A stretch of DNA of 29,306 nt from DASZTU01 sp035493835. Lineage in GTDB: Bacteria > Pseudomonadota > Alphaproteobacteria > Rhizobiales > Devosiaceae. Under the pieces are notes generated by a model. It had not been told where the DNA came from. It did no database searches and saw nothing but the letters and a program-made list of their open reading frames with translations. Within the stretch, counting starts at the first letter, position 1. Each line of letters opens with the position of its first letter. The stretch spans positions 1 to 29,306 of the forward strand of contig DATJHO010000055.1 in NCBI GenBank assembly GCA_035493835.1, in the 5' to 3' direction. The position numbers and the translations under genes are program-made. Of the stretch, positions 20,759 to 27,974 are shown in pieces.

Positions 20759-21328
20759 ATGGCCAAGCGCTTTCCTGCCCTTGAGCAGAAGCATCTCGAT
20801 TTCATCGCCCGCCAACACGTGTTTTTCACGGCCTCGGCCGCGGCGAGCGGGCACGTCAACATCTCGCCCCGCTCGACCGATGCCTTCCGGGTGCTTGGGC
20901 CGAACCAGGTCGTTTATCTGGATCGGACTGGCAGCGGTAACGAGACCGCCGCGCACATGCTCGCCGATGGCAGGCTGACCATCATGATGTGCGCCTTCGA
21001 CGGGCCGCCGCTGATCCTGAGGCTCTATGGCCGCGGCCGCGCCATTCGCCGGGGGAGCAACGAGTATCGGCGCTTGCTCGAAACGCATTTCGGCAATGCC
21101 GAACCGCTCGGCGCGCGCCAGATGATGCTGCTCGATTTCGATCTCGTGCAGACATCCTGCGGCTACGGCGTGCCGTTCCATGACTATGTCGGGGAGCGTC
21201 CGACCATGGACAAATGGGCCGAGGCAAAGGGGCCGGAGGGAATCGAGGCCTATTGGCGTGAGAAGAACCAGGCCAGCCTCGACGGATTTCCCACCGGGCT
21301 GTTGGATGACGCCGAGACGGCCGAGTAA
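20759..21328 (+). CDS. Pyridoxamine 5'-phosphate oxidase-family flavoprotein
   Basis: A 189-residue protein of the split-barrel PNPOx-like family, which bind FMN or related cofactors. Segments include FTASAAASGHVNISPRSTDA, VVYLDRTGSGNETAAHMLAD, LTIMMCAFDGPPLILRLYGR and LDFDLVQTSCGYGVPFHDYV. The H-V-N-(I/V)-S-P and G-S-G-N-E-T elements are characteristic of this uncharacterised subgroup, annotated only by fold. The start ATG at 20759 gives the usual family N-terminus; a longer open frame upstream overlaps the tRNA and is not credible. The DUF72 gene begins 30 bases after its stop, so the two are probably cotranscribed. Confidence 0.85.
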   Translation: MAKRFPALEQKHLDFIARQHVFFTASAAASGHVNISPRSTDAFRVLGPNQVVYLDRTGSGNETAAHMLADGRLTIMMCAFDGPPLILRLYGRGRAIRRGSNEYRRLLETHFGNAEPLGARQMMLLDFDLVQTSCGYGVPFHDYVGERPTMDKWAEAKGPEGIEAYWREKNQASLDGFPTGLLDDAETAE

Positions 21329-21358
21329 AAACCGCTGCCTCGCTTGAGGGAGAATCTT

Positions 21359-22231
21359 ATGGCTAGTGACGGAAAAATCCGCGTCGGCATCGCAGGGTGG
21401 AATTTCGCCGACTGGCGCGGCGAGTTCTATCCCAAGGGCCTGCCCCAGAAGCAGGAGCTCAACTATGCCAGCCGGGCGCTCGGCGCCATCGAGATCAATT
21501 CCACCTTTTATGGCCATCAGAAGCCGGAAAGCTTTGCCGCCTGGGCGGCCGACACACCGGAAGATTTCCGCTTTTCGGTGAAGGCCCACCAGGTCATCAC
21601 CCACATCAAGCGGCTGAAGGAGGTGGAAGGCTCGCTCGCCAACTTCTTCGGCTCGGGCGTGCTGGCGCTCGGGGCGCGCCTCGGGCCGTTCGTCTGGCAG
21701 CTGCCGCCCAATCTCAGCTTTAACGCCGAACGCATGGAGACTTTTTTCGCCTTGCTGCCGCAAACGCCGGAAGCCCTGGTGGCGCTGGCCGAAAAGGCCG
21801 ATGGCGTGAAGCGGCCGCCCTTCACCGAGGCGACCGGCATTGCGAGGGTGCGGCACGCCATCGAGGTGCGGCACAAAAGCTTTGCCGACCCGGGGTTCAT
21901 CGATTTGCTGTCACGGCACAACATCGCCCTGATCACCGCCGACACGGCCGAATGGCCAAACATGGATGTGACGGCGGACTTTGCCTATCTGCGGCTGCAG
22001 GGGGCGCCCGGGGCCGATCACTATGAGGAAACCGAGCTCGACCTTTGGGCGGAGCGCCTCAAGGCGCTGGCCAGCGGGGAAAGGCTGCCCGGCGGGATAT
22101 TCGCCGGCGCGGGCGTGGGCGACGGCAAGCCTCGGGATGTGTTCGCTTATTTCGTCTCGACCGACAAGGTTCACGCGCCGCGGAATGCCATGGCGGTCAT
22201 GCAGCGGCTGGGAGTGGAGCCGCCCAAGTAA
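21359..22231 (+). CDS. DUF72-family protein (YecE-like)
   Basis: A 290-residue TIM-barrel-like protein of the widespread DUF72 (YecE) family, whose biochemical role is not established. The diagnostic opening is IRVGIAGWNFADWRGEFYPK. It is followed by YASRALGAIEINSTFYGHQK, FRFSVKAHQVITHIKRLKEV, LGPFVWQLPPNLSFNAERME and IEVRHKSFADPGFIDLLSRH. The C-terminal end covers DVFAYFVSTDKVHAPRNAMA. The ATG at 21359 is preceded by GAGGGAGAATCTT; an earlier start at 21344 is possible. It follows the PNPOx-like gene closely. Confidence 0.88.
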   Translation: MASDGKIRVGIAGWNFADWRGEFYPKGLPQKQELNYASRALGAIEINSTFYGHQKPESFAAWAADTPEDFRFSVKAHQVITHIKRLKEVEGSLANFFGSGVLALGARLGPFVWQLPPNLSFNAERMETFFALLPQTPEALVALAEKADGVKRPPFTEATGIARVRHAIEVRHKSFADPGFIDLLSRHNIALITADTAEWPNMDVTADFAYLRLQGAPGADHYEETELDLWAERLKALASGERLPGGIFAGAGVGDGKPRDVFAYFVSTDKVHAPRNAMAVMQRLGVEPPK

Positions 22232-22339
22232 TCTGGGACGTAACGCGCTGTTCATCGAAGGTGAGCGGTTCGCAGGCCCCTCGCAATTGACGCGAGCGGG
22301 CGTCTCGACTAGTCGGAAATAGCGATCAAGGAGCAAGAT

Positions 22340-22876
22340 ATGCCCAGCACACTTTTCTCCGCCCTCGACAAGAAGGCTGCGCTCCTCGCCTTCGTCCTCG
22401 GGCTCGCGACGATCCTAGGCGCCTGGTCCACGCAGATCTGGGGCGGCCTCGTGCCGTGCGAGCTCTGTTTGGGGGAGCGCCTGCCCTATTACTGGGGACT
22501 GCCGGTGCTCGCCGCTATCCTCATCCTCTGGAACCGCCTGCCACTCGCCGTCTGGTATCTCGGCATGGTGGTGGTGGGCGCGATCTTCGTCTGGAGTGTC
22601 TATCTCGGCGCCTTCCACGCCGGCGTCGAATGGAAGTTCTGGCCCGGCCCCTCGGCCTGCACCACCTCTGAGTCCGGCGCGCTCGATCTGAGCCAGCTCA
22701 ACGATCTCAACGCCGTCAAGGTAGTGCCCTGCGACGTAGTGCAGTGGCGCGATCCGATCCTGCAGCTGAGCCTTGCCGGCTACAACGCGCTGATCTCGTT
22801 GGCGATCGTGCTGCTGGTGATCGTGGCGCTGGTCGACCAGGCGCGGCGGGGGCGGCGCCGGTTGGCGGCGGCCTAG
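22340..22876 (+). CDS. dsbB: Disulfide bond formation protein B (DsbB)
   Basis: A 178-residue inner-membrane quinone reductase that reoxidises periplasmic DsbA-type thiol oxidases. Four membrane helices are visible (LLAFVLGLATILGAW, YYWGLPVLAAILILW, LAVWYLGMVVVGAIFVWSV, LAGYNALISLAIVLLVIVAL). The first periplasmic cysteine pair is in VPCELCLGER; the second pair is Cys in PSACTTSE and in VVPCDVVQW. AAGGAGCAAGAT precedes the ATG. The last bases (TAG 22874-22876) overlap the stop of the convergent toxin gene. The symbol is given on these motifs; closely related DsbI-type proteins cannot be excluded. Confidence 0.9.
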   Translation: MPSTLFSALDKKAALLAFVLGLATILGAWSTQIWGGLVPCELCLGERLPYYWGLPVLAAILILWNRLPLAVWYLGMVVVGAIFVWSVYLGAFHAGVEWKFWPGPSACTTSESGALDLSQLNDLNAVKVVPCDVVQWRDPILQLSLAGYNALISLAIVLLVIVALVDQARRGRRRLAAA

Positions 22877-23167
22877 GCGTCGGGAAAGAAGAGTCGCTCG
22901 TAATCCCGTGCCGAATGGATAACGCGGACGATGAAAACCCCGTCCGTCCGGACAATATGCAAAACCAAATAGCTTCCCGTGGCCGCACGCCTCAGATGCG
23001 AGTTGCCGAGTTTTCTGGCGACCGGGAACCGCAACGGGATGTCTACAAGTCGGGCACAGAATTGCTCAATGCGTGCAATCTGAAGTTCAGCGTGGGCTAG
23101 CCTTCGCGATATAGTCGCCAATCTCGGCAAGGTCGATCCGACTCCGGGCCGAAAAGATGAGCGCCAT
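22873..23167 (-). pseudogene. ParE/RelE-type toxin, frameshifted
   Basis: The toxin half of a type II toxin-antitoxin pair. The start ATG at 23167 gives ALIFSARSRIDLAEIGDYIA then KASPR and an immediate TGA. The rest of the protein is present in another frame: AELQIARIEQFCARLVDIPL, VARKLGNSHLRRAATGSYLV, and VIHSARDYERLFF at the usual C-terminus. The expected text at the joint (SPR-R-AELQ) is restored by two extra bases, so CGCGCT appears to have shrunk to CGCT. The toxin is therefore probably inactive, unless this is a sequencing error. The ATG overlaps the antitoxin stop as TGATG, the usual coupling of such pairs. Confidence 0.75.
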
Positions 23168-23429
23168 CAGCTTTCCTTGTCTGCCATTGCCCGATACTTG
23201 GCACGCAGTTCCGCGAATACCTGTTCCGCCGGATACACCCGGCCCGCCTCGATGTCGTCCAACCCCAACTGGAGCGCCTCATCGAGCCGCTTCAGCGCCG
23301 CCTCGCGCTCTTGCACCAGGCGGGGACGCCCTCGCGCAAAACTTCGCTCTTGGAGTTGTAGCGGCCGTTCTTGACGAGATCGTCGACGATCGACTCGAGC
23401 TTTTCGCCCAATTCCGCGCTGATGGCCAT
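23167..23429 (-). pseudogene. ParD-type ribbon-helix-helix antitoxin, frameshifted
   Basis: From ATG 23429 the text reads AISAELGEKLESIVDDLVKN then GRYNSKSEVLREGV, a ribbon-helix-helix DNA-binding domain of the ParD/CopG antitoxin type. After GV the frame is wrong. The C-terminal toxin-binding part (RLVQEREAALKRLDEALQLG, LDDIEAGRVYPAEQVFAELR) continues one frame over to TGA at 23169-23167. An indel in the CCCC run near 23330 explains this. Adding or removing bases there restores a normal protein of about 87 residues. The DNA-binding domain could still be made alone. Both genes of the pair carry an indel. Confidence 0.72.
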
Positions 23430-23443
23430 GGTCAGCGGGCGCC

Positions 23444-24001
23444 TTACGGCTCGAGTTCGATATCCCAGTAAAGGTAGTCGAGCCAGCTTTCGTGGAGGTG
23501 GTTGGGCGGGAAGGCGCGGCCGTTATTGTGGAGGTCATGCACGGTCGGCTGGTACGGCGCCTGCATCGGGAACATCTTGATCTCGCGCGGGAGACGGTCG
23601 GATTTCCTGAGATTGCACGGGGCGCAGGCGGTGACGACGTTCTCCCACGTGGTCCGGCCGCCCTTGGAGCGCGGCAGCACGTGGTCGAAGGTCAGGTCGT
23701 CCTTGCTGCCACAATATTGGCACTGGAAGCGATCGCGCAGGAACACGTTGAAGCGCGTGAAGGCCGGGTGTCGCGCCGGCTTCACGTAGTCCTTGAGCGA
23801 GACCACGCTCGGGATGGGCATCTCGAAGCTCGGGCTCTTGATGACCCGGTCGTAGCTCGAAACGACCTGTACGCGATCCAGGCAAACCGCCTTGATGGCG
23901 TCCTGCCAGGACCAGAGCGATAAAGGATAGTAGCTGAGCGGCCGATAATCAGCGTTCAGCACCAGGGCGGGGCAGGACTCGGGCGACACATGAACGGTCA
24001 C
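23444..24001 (-). CDS. HNH endonuclease-family protein
   Basis: A 185-residue protein with a complete HNH nuclease motif. The zinc cysteines are in RFQCQYCGSKDDLTFDHVLP (C-x2-C and the catalytic D-H) and in NVVTACAPCNLRKSDRLPRE (C-x2-C with the N of HNN). The N-terminal half (ALVLNADYRPLSYYPLSLWS, QDAIKAVCLDRVQVVSSYDR) is typical of a stand-alone chromosomal HNH family very common in alphaproteobacteria and present in single copy, so a housekeeping DNA role is more likely than a mobile one. The start is GTG at 24001, after GGGGGGCTCAA. The antitoxin start lies 14 bases past its stop. Confidence 0.88.
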   Translation of the reverse strand: MTVHVSPESCPALVLNADYRPLSYYPLSLWSWQDAIKAVCLDRVQVVSSYDRVIKSPSFEMPIPSVVSLKDYVKPARHPAFTRFNVFLRDRFQCQYCGSKDDLTFDHVLPRSKGGRTTWENVVTACAPCNLRKSDRLPREIKMFPMQAPYQPTVHDLHNNGRAFPPNHLHESWLDYLYWDIELEP

Positions 24002-24104
24002 TTGAGCCCCCCGATACAGGAATCTCTTGCGTCCATGCCTTATATTCTAAGCCTACTGTGACACGGCTGTGAAGACACGAAAGCTTTTTGCTGGAAGTGC
24101 TTCG

Positions 24105-24761
24105 TCAAAGTGTCGCAGAGACTGCTGCAAGAAACTCGCCGGCGAACGCCAAACCATCCGCCGCGATGGTGTGTCCCGCCCCGCTCTCGACATGGTAGCT
24201 GACCGGAAAACCGTTGCTGCGCAGGGTAGTTGCAGCAATTTCGCTGAGTTCGGGATCGACCACCGGGTCGCGGTCGCCATGCACGAGGCAAATCGGCGGG
24301 CGCGCGGCGGAATTTTCGGGGAAGCCGGGCGGTGCAATCAGTGCGCCCGAAAAGGCGAGGATGCCCAGCAGCGGCGAATCAAGCGAAAGGCCGACATTGA
24401 GCGCCATCATGGCGCCTTGGCTGAACCCGGAGAGAACGGTCTGCTGGGGGCCGAGTCCGGTCTGCCGCCACAGATCATCCAAAAATTCCGCAATGGCCGG
24501 CCGCGCTTCTTGCGCCCCTTCCCGGTATTCCGGCCGGTCCCAATCGATTGCGAACCACTGAAAACCGCTGGGATTGTCCCGGCAGGGTTCTGGCGCATTG
24601 GGGGCGACGAACAATGCACCGGGCAAGAGGTCGCGCCAATAGGCGGCCAGGCCGATGAGATCGTTGCCGTCCGAACCATAACCGTGCAGCAGCACAATCA
24701 CCTGAGTCGGTGAGCCGCCCTGCTTTGGGGGCACCATTGGCCCCGACAATTTGACAGCCAC
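24105..24761 (-). CDS. Alpha/beta hydrolase, phospholipase/carboxylesterase family
   Basis: A 218-residue esterase of the same family as the one at the left end. Triad and oxyanion elements are VIVLLHGYGSDGNDLIGLAA, nucleophile VLSGFSQGAMMALNVG, Asp in VHGDRDPVVDPELSE and His in ESGAGHTIAADGLAF. I chose GTG at 24761 (VAVKLSGPMVPPKQGG) because GGAGGA lies five bases before it and the N-terminus then has the normal family length. Longer reading to 24836 adds 25 unconvincing residues. The ribosome site lies in the 3' arm of a perfect 11-base hairpin (24764-24791), which may control translation. The natural ester substrate is unknown. Confidence 0.88.
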   Translation of the reverse strand: MAVKLSGPMVPPKQGGSPTQVIVLLHGYGSDGNDLIGLAAYWRDLLPGALFVAPNAPEPCRDNPSGFQWFAIDWDRPEYREGAQEARPAIAEFLDDLWRQTGLGPQQTVLSGFSQGAMMALNVGLSLDSPLLGILAFSGALIAPPGFPENSAARPPICLVHGDRDPVVDPELSEIAATTLRSNGFPVSYHVESGAGHTIAADGLAFAGEFLAAVSATL

Positions 24762-24763
24762 GC

Positions 24764-24791
24764 CTGTCCTCCACGTTCCAGTGGAGGACAG
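24764..24791 (-). promoter_or_regulatory. Perfect hairpin covering the ribosome binding site of the esterase gene
   Basis: On the minus strand CTGTCCTCCAC pairs with GTGGAGGACAG over 11 bases without mismatch, with loop TGGAAC. The 3' arm contains GGAGGA, the Shine-Dalgarno sequence, five bases before GTG 24761. In RNA this hairpin would hide the ribosome site. No T-run follows, so it is not a terminator. Confidence 0.6.
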
Positions 24792-25215
24792 CCTGCTCCA
24801 GCCCGGCTCAAATATCCAGCCGGAACCCGACGCCAAGGCCGTGCAGATCGTGTGCGCCTAGCTTACCGGGGCGGTCCACCGCGTGGTCAGCAAGCGGCGG
24901 AGCTTGCGTATTTGCCGCCGCTCCTTCGCCGCCACCTGCCAATTAGGCAAAATCTTGCCGGCGTTCAGCCGCCGCCGTCGCCGCCGCCTCACCAATTTTG
25001 GCCGACGCGAAAGCCGCGCCGCTTTCGGCCACACCGAAACATCTGCCCGCATTCCCCACTCCCTGAGATCGAGCCTTCAGTTGGAGCCGCTCCCCCAGTC
25101 GTCAATAAGGGCTCCAGAGCTATTAACTCGCACACTTTGGCTGATAGCGCGCCTGAAATTTGCACGCGGGCCGATCAACTCCGAACGGCGGGAGGACAGG
25201 TGAAGTCCATCTGCC
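24792..25215. other. Intergenic stretch, one doubtful small Arg-rich frame
   Basis: About 420 bases upstream of the hairpin and downstream of the AlkA-type gene. A 64-codon minus-strand frame (24858-25052) encodes a very basic peptide (LVRRRRRRRLNAGKILPNWQ) but no ribosome site is clear; the arginine run comes from a GCCGCC-type simple repeat near 24965. I see nothing else convincing. Confidence 0.4.
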
Positions 25216-25902
25216 TCAGGCGAGGATACCCTCGCGGTCGCGCAGGGCATGGAAATAGCGCCAGAACAACAGCGCCGCCGCCCCCCGGTGCGGCGACCAG
25301 GCCGATGCGATCTCGATCAGTTCTCCCGTCTTGGGTATCGCATTGAGCTTGAGCCCATCGGCGACTGCCTTCTTGAGGGCGAGGTCCCCGGCCGGGAAGA
25401 TGTCCGGATGGCCGACGCAGAACAGCAGGTAGATTTCGGCCGTCCAGGGTCCCACCCCCTTGACCGCCGTCAGCTGCGCAATCGCGGCCTCGGCAGAAAG
25501 CGTTTCCACCGCCGTAAAATCGAGCGTGCCGGCAACCACCGCCTCGGCGACCGCCCGGATTGAGTGCACCTTGGCGACCGACAAGCCCGCCTTGCGTAGC
25601 GCCGCTTCCTCGATGAGCAGATAGGTCTGCGCTTCGCTGGCTCCCTCCAGCGCAATCAGCCGGGTCCAGATGGCACGCGCACTGGCGGTGGAGAGCTGTT
25701 GCCCGCATATTACCTTGGCCATGCCGGCAAACCCCTTTTGGGTCGTCCGGAGTTCCACCTGACCGGCGCGGATCCAAACCGGCGCGAGCCGCGGATCGAG
25801 CTTCACCAGGGCGGTGAGGTGCATCGCCAGGAGTTCCGGCGTATCAAGCGGGGCCTTGAGCATCGCCTCGGTCGTATCAGCGGCAGCAGCGGAAACCGAC
25901 AT
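25216..25902 (-). CDS. DNA-3-methyladenine glycosylase II (AlkA-type, HhH-GPD)
   Basis: A 228-residue base-excision repair glycosylase removing alkylated purines. The helix-hairpin-helix is in LTAVKGVGPWTAEIYLLFCV (G-V-G-P-W-T-A signature), and the catalytic Asp follows in PDIFPAGDLALKKAVADGLK. The first helices read FAGMAKVICGQQLSTASARA, with the conserved I-x-x-Q-Q-x-S. It lacks the N-terminal domain of E. coli AlkA, like many short alphaproteobacterial members. I prefer ATG at 25902; GTG 25914 and ATG 25863 are alternatives. With 25902 its start codon is one base from that of the divergent GluQ-RS gene. Confidence 0.87.
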   Translation of the reverse strand: MSVSAAAADTTEAMLKAPLDTPELLAMHLTALVKLDPRLAPVWIRAGQVELRTTQKGFAGMAKVICGQQLSTASARAIWTRLIALEGASEAQTYLLIEEAALRKAGLSVAKVHSIRAVAEAVVAGTLDFTAVETLSAEAAIAQLTAVKGVGPWTAEIYLLFCVGHPDIFPAGDLALKKAVADGLKLNAIPKTGELIEIASAWSPHRGAAALLFWRYFHALRDREGILA

Positions 25903-25903
25903 C

Positions 25904-26755
25904 GTGACCCACACCTCGATCCTGCGCTTTGCGCCAAGCCCTAACGGTTTTCTGCATCTCGGGCACGCCTATTCCGCCCTTCTGACCCACCGGTGGGCCG
26001 AAATGCTCGGCGGCCAATTCCTGTTGCGGCTGGAGGATACGGACCTCACGCGCTGCAAACCCGAATTCAGCGATGCCATTCTCGAAGACCTCGCCTGGCT
26101 GGGCCTTTCCTGGCCGGAGCCGGTGATGCGGCAATCGGCGCGATTTCCGGTCTATGCCGATCATGGGGCCCGGCTGCGTCGCATGGACCTGCTCTATCCC
26201 TGCTTTTGCTCGCGGACGGAAATTGCCGCTGCCGCAAACGGGGTCGATCCCGATGGCGCCCCCCTTTATGCCGGAACTTGCCGGCATTTGTCGCCCGAAA
26301 CTGTCGCCGAGCGCCTGTCGCGGGGCGATCCCGTGCAGTACAGGCTCGACATGGCGGAGGCGATCGAGCGGACCGGCCCCCTGACCTTTACCATCGCCCA
26401 GCCGACGCCCCTCGATCGCCCGCAAATCCGCTACGCCCGGCCGGAGCGCTGGGGCGACGCCGTCATCCAGCGGAAGGGAACACCCACCAGCTATCATTTG
26501 AGCGTGGTCATCGACGATGCGGCGCAGGAAATTACCAACGTGACCCGCGGCCGCGACATGGAGGCTTCGACCGACCTCCATATCATGCTGCAATTCCTGC
26601 TCGGGCTGCCCTCGCCCATCTACAGCTTTCACAAGCTGCTCCTCGACCCGGAGGGCAAGAAACTCGCCAAATCGAAGGGTTCGCCCAGCCTGAGGGATTT
26701 GCGGACGGCCGGCTGGAGCGCGGAGAGGGTACGGCGGGAGTTGGGGTTCGAGTGA
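25904..26755 (+). CDS. gluQ: Glutamyl-queuosine tRNA(Asp) synthetase
   Basis: A 283-residue truncated relative of glutamyl-tRNA synthetase that attaches glutamate to queuosine in tRNA-Asp. The class I signatures are FAPSPNGFLHLGHAYSALLT (HIGH-like HLGH) and KKLAKSKGSPSL (KMSKS-like). A zinc site is suggested by YPCFCSRTEI and YAGTCRHL (C-x-C...Y...C). FLLRLEDTDLTRCKPEF and YHLSVVIDDAAQEITNVTRG are also typical. There is no anticodon-binding domain, which separates it from GluRS. The start is GTG 25904 (VTHTSILRFAPSPNG); the open frame extends to 25814 but would overlap the divergent glycosylase. No ribosome site is obvious for either start. Confidence 0.9.
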   Translation: MTHTSILRFAPSPNGFLHLGHAYSALLTHRWAEMLGGQFLLRLEDTDLTRCKPEFSDAILEDLAWLGLSWPEPVMRQSARFPVYADHGARLRRMDLLYPCFCSRTEIAAAANGVDPDGAPLYAGTCRHLSPETVAERLSRGDPVQYRLDMAEAIERTGPLTFTIAQPTPLDRPQIRYARPERWGDAVIQRKGTPTSYHLSVVIDDAAQEITNVTRGRDMEASTDLHIMLQFLLGLPSPIYSFHKLLLDPEGKKLAKSKGSPSLRDLRTAGWSAERVRRELGFE

Positions 26756-26770
26756 GGCAGTGCCCGTTGC

Positions 26771-26906
26771 TAACCCCACCCCTGCCCCCTCCCCGCAAGG
26801 GGGAGGGAGACCATGCGGCACGGCACTGCGTCGCAAATACTCAGCATCTGCGGCCTGCCTCTCCCTCCCCCCCTGCGGGGAGGGGTCAGGGGTTGGTGGG
26901 GGTGAG
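26771..26906. repeat. Large inverted-repeat intergenic element, rhizobial type
   Basis: The left arm TAACCCCACCCCTGCCCCCT...CCGCAAGGGGGAGGGAGA (26771-26810) is matched in inverted order by TCTCCCTCCCCCCCTGCGGG...GGGTTGGTGGGGGTGA (26860-26906), with about 50 bases between. Each arm also folds on itself around CCCCGCAAGGGG. This is a well-known kind of dispersed palindrome in Rhizobiales intergenic regions. Here it sits between the convergent GluQ-RS and epimerase genes. Confidence 0.8.
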
Positions 26907-26933
26907 CGGCTGTTGCCTCAGTTTTGAAATCCC

Positions 26934-27878
26934 TCACGCCGCCTTGCGCTCGTCCCCAAAGAACGGCGTAACCGTCGCTGCCATTGCCACCTCGAACGGC
27001 GTTGCGAATTGAGGCCCAAGGATCGCGTCGAGCCGAGAATCCTTCAGTTCCATCGAGTTCTGCCAAAGATAGTGCATCTTGGCGACTTCGCGCATGACCG
27101 GATTGACGAGACCGATCACCGTCAGCAGCGGCCAGGGAAAGCGGGTGACCTTCAGCGGCATCGGCGCCGCCTTCTGGATTGCCGCGGCGAGTTCCCGCGA
27201 GGTGACAAAATTACCGGCGAAGTGGAAGTTTTCGAACGCCTTGAGCTCGCGCCGATGCCAGGCGAGCTTTTCGAAAGCGCGCCCCAGATCCGGCAGGTAG
27301 GCCCAGCTATGGGGCATGTCGAGATCCCCCAGCACCGCGATCTTGCCCTTCTGAGCCATGATCGCCTGGTCGAAATAGCCGGTGACATGGGGCCCGAAGA
27401 AGTCGCCGGCGCGAATGATGATGACCTGCATGTCGCCCCGCTTGGCCGCCTCCTGCAGCATCGCCTCGCAGCGCACCCGGATTTCGCCGCGCGGCCGCTC
27501 GGGATGCTGTGGGGCATCCGGGGTGAGATCGCGCAGGGAAGCCGCGTAATTATAGATGTTGCCGGGATAGAGCATTGTCTTGCCCGAGGTGCCCATCGCC
27601 TCGATCACCCGCGCCGTCTGGGCCTCCATCGCCCCGTTGAACCACTTGTCGTAAGGCAGGTTCAGCGCGTTGACGACGACCTCGCTGTCTCCGATCGCCC
27701 GCTGCATGTCCGCAATGCTGTCGGCATCGCCCTTGACGAACTCGATGCCGGCAATCGGGTGCTTGTTGGATCGCCCGAAACCGATGACCGTCCAGCCGGC
27801 ATCGGCGAATGCCTGCGCTACGAACCGGCCGGCGTGACCGTTGATTCCCAGAACCGTAACCTTGCCCTTGCTCGCCAT
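26934..27878 (-). CDS. NAD(P)-dependent epimerase/NmrA-like protein
   Basis: A 314-residue atypical SDR. The Rossmann start is KVTVLGINGHAGRFVAQAFA (GxNGxxGxx), followed by GWTVIGFGRSNKHPIAG, SEVVVNALNLPYDKWFNGAM and TMLYPGNIYNYAASLRDLTP. In the last segment a Tyr stands near the active-site position. IRAGDFFGPHVTGYFDQAIM and LPDLGRAFEKLAWHRR form the substrate lobe. The ATG at 27878 was chosen for GAGGAGTTACAAA upstream; the frame remains open to 27926. It diverges from a LysR regulator with 96 bases between, the classic arrangement of regulator and target. Confidence 0.88.
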   Translation of the reverse strand: MASKGKVTVLGINGHAGRFVAQAFADAGWTVIGFGRSNKHPIAGIEFVKGDADSIADMQRAIGDSEVVVNALNLPYDKWFNGAMEAQTARVIEAMGTSGKTMLYPGNIYNYAASLRDLTPDAPQHPERPRGEIRVRCEAMLQEAAKRGDMQVIIIRAGDFFGPHVTGYFDQAIMAQKGKIAVLGDLDMPHSWAYLPDLGRAFEKLAWHRRELKAFENFHFAGNFVTSRELAAAIQKAAPMPLKVTRFPWPLLTVIGLVNPVMREVAKMHYLWQNSMELKDSRLDAILGPQFATPFEVAMAATVTPFFGDERKAA

Positions 27879-27974
27879 TTTGTAACTCCTCGCTCGCTCG
27901 AACTTGACGAGACAAGTATGGGGCATGCATTATTGGCGTTACATTCTCCATCACCGTGGATTTGACATTCAAAA
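27879..27974. promoter_or_regulatory. Divergent promoter region, possible LysR binding site
   Basis: The 96 bases between the epimerase and lysR-type genes hold ACTTG-ACGAGA-CAAGT (27902-27917), an inverted repeat of the T-N11-A type favoured by LysR proteins. GGCATGCATTATTGGCGTTAC lies further right. Both promoters must lie here; I cannot fix their -10 boxes. Confidence 0.4.

Noticed and set aside
24764..24791. Hairpin before the second esterase read as a transcription terminator
   Set aside because: There is no T-run on either strand, and the arm coincides with a good ribosome binding site, so a role in translation fits better.
24858..25052. A 64-codon arginine-rich minus-strand frame as a small basic protein gene
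   Set aside because: The arginine run comes from a GCCGCC-type simple repeat, no clear ribosome site is present, and no family is recognised.
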